Assembly: GCF_009389715.1 (NCBI RefSeq)
Contig: NC_052399.1
Location: forward strand, 19,719,646-19,783,645
Reading direction: 5' to 3'
DNA from: Phoenix dactylifera
Taxonomy: Eukaryota > Streptophyta > Magnoliopsida > Arecales > Arecaceae
DNA length: 64,000 nucleotides
Below are positions 61,101 through 64,000 of the stretch, piece by piece. Every line of letters begins with the position of its first letter. Position 1 is the first letter of the stretch. The position numbers were made by a program, and so were the translations under genes. The notes below the pieces were generated by a model. That model saw only the letters and a program-made list of their open reading frames with translations, was not told where the DNA came from and did not search any database.

Positions 61101-61870
61101 AGGTTTTGGCAATTTGTAGTGCAATAAGGAAGGCTTCAAACTTCAATTGGTTTGTGAGTGCATTCAAGATTAGCTAAGCATGGGTGACAACTACTTTCCT
61201 TCTTTCATTTATTTTTATTTTATTTCTTTTTTTTTTTTGGTCTACTTCTCTTTGAGAATAATTATCAAAGGCACCAAACACTTGAGAAAACACTTCCCAT
61301 GGCACAAATGTGGAACCTCTTTCCAACAAAGAGAAATGTGATCAATAGGCCCTATTAACAATCTATAACAAACCCTTAGCATGGTAAGTTTGTGACCATC
61401 ATTGCATTGGACGATGACCTAATGTGACAAAATAGAGAGCAATATATCATGTTGTTGAGCCTCCATCAGTAACATGATATGCCCAATTTATGCTGGTAGT
61501 AGTCTCTCATAAAACCACCATGTCCAACGCCTATCACTATGGACCCTAACTGATAAGCTGCAGTTGTCGAAGTAGCACAGACTTTATGAACATGACCTTA
61601 TCCTGTTTAAGGCTGGACCATTGGACCTACCCTATTTGAACTTCTGCTAATAACTGGCCAGGCCCATTCTCATCACTGCCGCTGAGTCTAGGTACATTGA
61701 ACCAAAAAAGTACGCGTCCGCATACAACTCATACTCGTTGCATGAATCTCGCAGAAGATCCTAATCCTTTCCGGGCTGGATTTGTAATTGTTTAGAAGCA
61801 CATATAAAATGGCTAATTGGAAGATTCGTAATTCTGTATAAGTATCCAAAATTTTTTGGTAAATAATCGA
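61101..61870. repeat. 0.75-kb direct repeat, right copy
   Basis: Second copy of 59046-59822. Homology is strong to about 61700 and then resumes, after a small block difference, through GGGCTGGATTTGTAAT (61781) to about 61870. Confidence 0.85.
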
Positions 61871-63050
61871 TATGCGACTAAATATACAGCCACATGTCTT
61901 CACATATAGTGTTTCTTGTTTCTTTGGTTATAGAGATATATTGAGCCTTAAAAAAAACCAACCAAGCCGGGCTCTTTGGAAATAAAAATGAAAACAAATT
62001 TAAAATTTAAAAAAGGAAGAGGACCAATGGTAAGTTAAAGATCCCAGCGGCTTGACATCTTTCATATATCAACGGGACAAATTCAAATATAGGACTTGGA
62101 TTACCAACTCCCTGCCATTCAAACGAGCTCCAAAAGAACTACTACAGATTACGAGAAATTAAAATTAGATGTGCATAAAAACAGGATAGTTGTAAGTAAG
62201 TCCACAAATACAGGGAGTGAAAGTAAGATCATTATATGACTTGAACAATGTTGACACCAGTGCCCTATAATTTACATAATAAAACAGAGTCTCATTGTCG
62301 CAAATGTGAATTATTAATCGAAGTAAAAGCATGCATTAGCTGGATAAATTTAGTGATTGCAGGAAGGAACTAGCACACTAGCATTATTAAGTCATTGGCA
62401 AGGGAGAAGGCCGGCTCTTTTGCATCTTCCAAGGTATTCAAATAGCAGCTCAAAAGGAGTGTTAGAGTATTTGGATTGATTCGGATTCCCTATTGTAAGA
62501 TATGGTCTACTCTCAAGATCCAAAAATCCTTAGCTAAGGTATGTGCAATGGTACTGTAGATATTCACCTGGGGAAGTTTAGAGAAGAAGCTATAAATTAA
62601 GGTGCACCAGGCAAATTAGTATGCAATCAAAAAATAAAATAATAATAATAACTTTCTGGTCTATTCAACTGTGTTCATCAGCTTGGGAATTCAAGTCAGA
62701 TTAAGTGTGCAGCAACTTTCAAGTTCTTCTTTTAAATTTGAAATATCTGAAAAAAATTAATGGAATTCTGCTCCAATAGTTTCCATGCAAACAGATGTTT
62801 TGCATTGTGTATCAAGCCTTATTTGTAGATCCTCAGAGAGGAGAAACAAAGGCCGAAAACTTTGGTGCAAAACGAGTATTTAAATGCATTTACAAGTACA
62901 AGCTTGAAGAGTAGATCAGAGCTTACAACTTTGGACAGGACATATCTGACCATTTATATGGATCAGGTCAAACATGGTTCTGGCAATTGGTTGTGTTGGT
63001 GGAAAAATGGACCACCCCACAAATGTAATTATAGCACCCAAATCCATCAG
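61871..63050. other. intergenic, no gene seen
   Basis: AT-rich sequence without a supported frame or a clear repeat. Confidence 0.5.
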
Positions 63051-63055
63051 CAAGC

Positions 63056-63280
63056 TCGAGCTCATCCCAAGTGATGGAGCTCTTCCGCTCTCGAGCTCAT
63101 CCTAAGTGATGGAGCTCTTCCGCTCTCGAGCTCGTCCAAGTGATCGAGCTCATAGGCCGAGCACAGCAGGCCGAGCACAGAGAGCCGAGGCCAGAGAGCC
63201 GAGGCCAGAAGGCCGAGACCAGAGAGCGCCGACCAGGAAGGCGCTCGACTAGAAGGCGCCGACCAAAGTGCGCGCCAAGA
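63056..63280. repeat. short tandem repeats, 35-bp then about 14-bp units
   Basis: From 63056 to about 63150 a 35-bp unit starting TCGAGCTCATCC occurs two and a half times. It passes into four to five units of the AGGCCGAGCACAG / AGCCGAGGCCAGAG type up to about 63210 and then into GCGCCGACCA-like repeats to about 63400. The Ala/Leu/Trp-rich frames read across it are repeat translation. Confidence 0.85.
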
Positions 63281-63399
63281 GGTGCCCAACCAAAATAAGC
63301 TGCTCGGTTAGAAAGTGCCGACCAAAGACAGCGCCGAGGCGCTCTGCTAGAAGGTGCTCGCCTAAAGGGCGCCGACCAGGAGTACTCAAAGCAGCCCCG

Positions 63400-64000
63400 C
63401 CACAGGGCGCCCCATTGGGCGATCAGCTCGGCTCGACACCCTTGCCGAGCCGATGCCTTAACCAAATGTTCAACCTCCGCCTAAAGTCCAAGGGACTTGA
63501 CAACTCCTACGGCTTGCGACCTGCCACTATCTCCAAGCCATCAAGGCATAAGATCTCCTCAGGCGTTCGGCACGACCTGCCATTAATGCATGAGACTCCC
63601 TCAAGTCTCCGATGCACTTAGGCATTTAATGAACACGGCCCAAGACGATCTCCGGATCACTGAACCATCAGAACGTATGGCTCTCCCTGACCGCCGGTTC
63701 ATTCGGTAATAAATGCACTTACCATCCACGGACCCCAGGCCCACCACAGCCGGCGGTTCAACCACTCCAACAGGTCCGATCGACCGTGACAACTCCCTGA
63801 TTCCGGTCTGATCCGGTCCCGTTCCCCATTACGCCATTAATGGGCCGAATCGTGCCCAATTATTACAAAACAGGACAAACCTCCTGTCACCTTCCAGGTA
63901 ACAAAAATCCTCCTATAAAAGGAAACCTGGAGGGAAAAGGGAGGGAGGACCAAAAACCAGAGAAAAAACCCGGAGCTGGAGAGAACCCTCCTAGACCGGG
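63400..64000 (+). mobile_element. probable LTR fragment, cut by the window end
   Basis: GC-rich sequence ending in a promoter-like part: CCTATAAAAGG at 63912-63922 followed by a purine-rich leader. This arrangement, next to short tandem repeats upstream, is common in the U3/R part of plant LTR retrotransposons, probably Ty3/gypsy type. No coding part lies in the window, so the family is a guess and the element's state cannot be judged. Confidence 0.4.
63912..63922 (+). promoter_or_regulatory. TATA box of the probable LTR
   Basis: CCTATAAAAGG is a strong TATA consensus, about 75 bases before the window end, in GC-rich surroundings. Confidence 0.5.

Noticed and set aside
62862-63792. Ala/Trp/Leu-rich frames on the minus strand near the window end
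   Set aside because: Translation of short GC-rich tandem repeats.

Overview
The window is nuclear plant DNA. Genes are sparse and have introns, and the spaces between them are filled with LINEs, a tRNA-derived SINE, MITEs, LTR-element fossils and microsatellites. The LINE type (DUF4283-like ORF1, ORF2 with a C-terminal RNase H), the PLS-type PPR protein, the BAHD acyltransferases and the CAT amino-acid transporters are all plant families. A monocot, perhaps a palm, fits the general look, but that placement is inference and no marker gene proves it.

Layout. 0.8-14.4 kb: two related minus-strand genes for a small TPR-like membrane protein lie in tandem. The left copy (845-4481, four phase-0 exons) looks whole. 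The right copy (10533-14412) shows exons 1-3 but no recognisable last exon. Between and within them are a hAT-type MITE with a clean 8-bp target duplication (12001-12580), a possible CACTA end and an unclassified repeat. 15.9-22.3 kb: a nearly full-length L1-type LINE with a 16-bp target duplication, two long ORFs joined by an ATGA overlap, and one frameshift in the RNase H domain. 23.3-36.5 kb: a segmental duplication carrying two complete minus-strand BAHD acyltransferase genes plus two relics of the BAHD 3' end in a local tandem array; a SINE sits in one array module and the matching empty site is visible in another. 38.8-40.6 kb: an intronless PPR gene with a short upstream ORF. 41.1-44.9 kb: a second, 5'-truncated LINE. 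48.3-58.4 kb: a 5-kb tandem duplication in which each unit holds an intronless CAT-type amino-acid transporter; about 1 kb of the coding region looks identical between copies while both sides have diverged. 59.0-61.9 kb: a broken Ty1/copia fragment between 0.75-kb direct repeats. 63.0-64.0 kb: short tandem repeats and a probable LTR fragment running off the edge.

The main theme is local duplication. TPR-like, BAHD and CAT genes have all doubled in tandem, and the copies are at different stages: near-identical (CAT), two intact plus relics (BAHD), one whole and one apparently incomplete (TPR). I found no new multi-gene system. The most informative material is the evolutionary record: paired filled and empty insertion sites, a likely gene-conversion tract, and chimaeric duplication breakpoints. 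Exon boundaries were read by eye from GT/AG sites and frame continuity, without transcript support.
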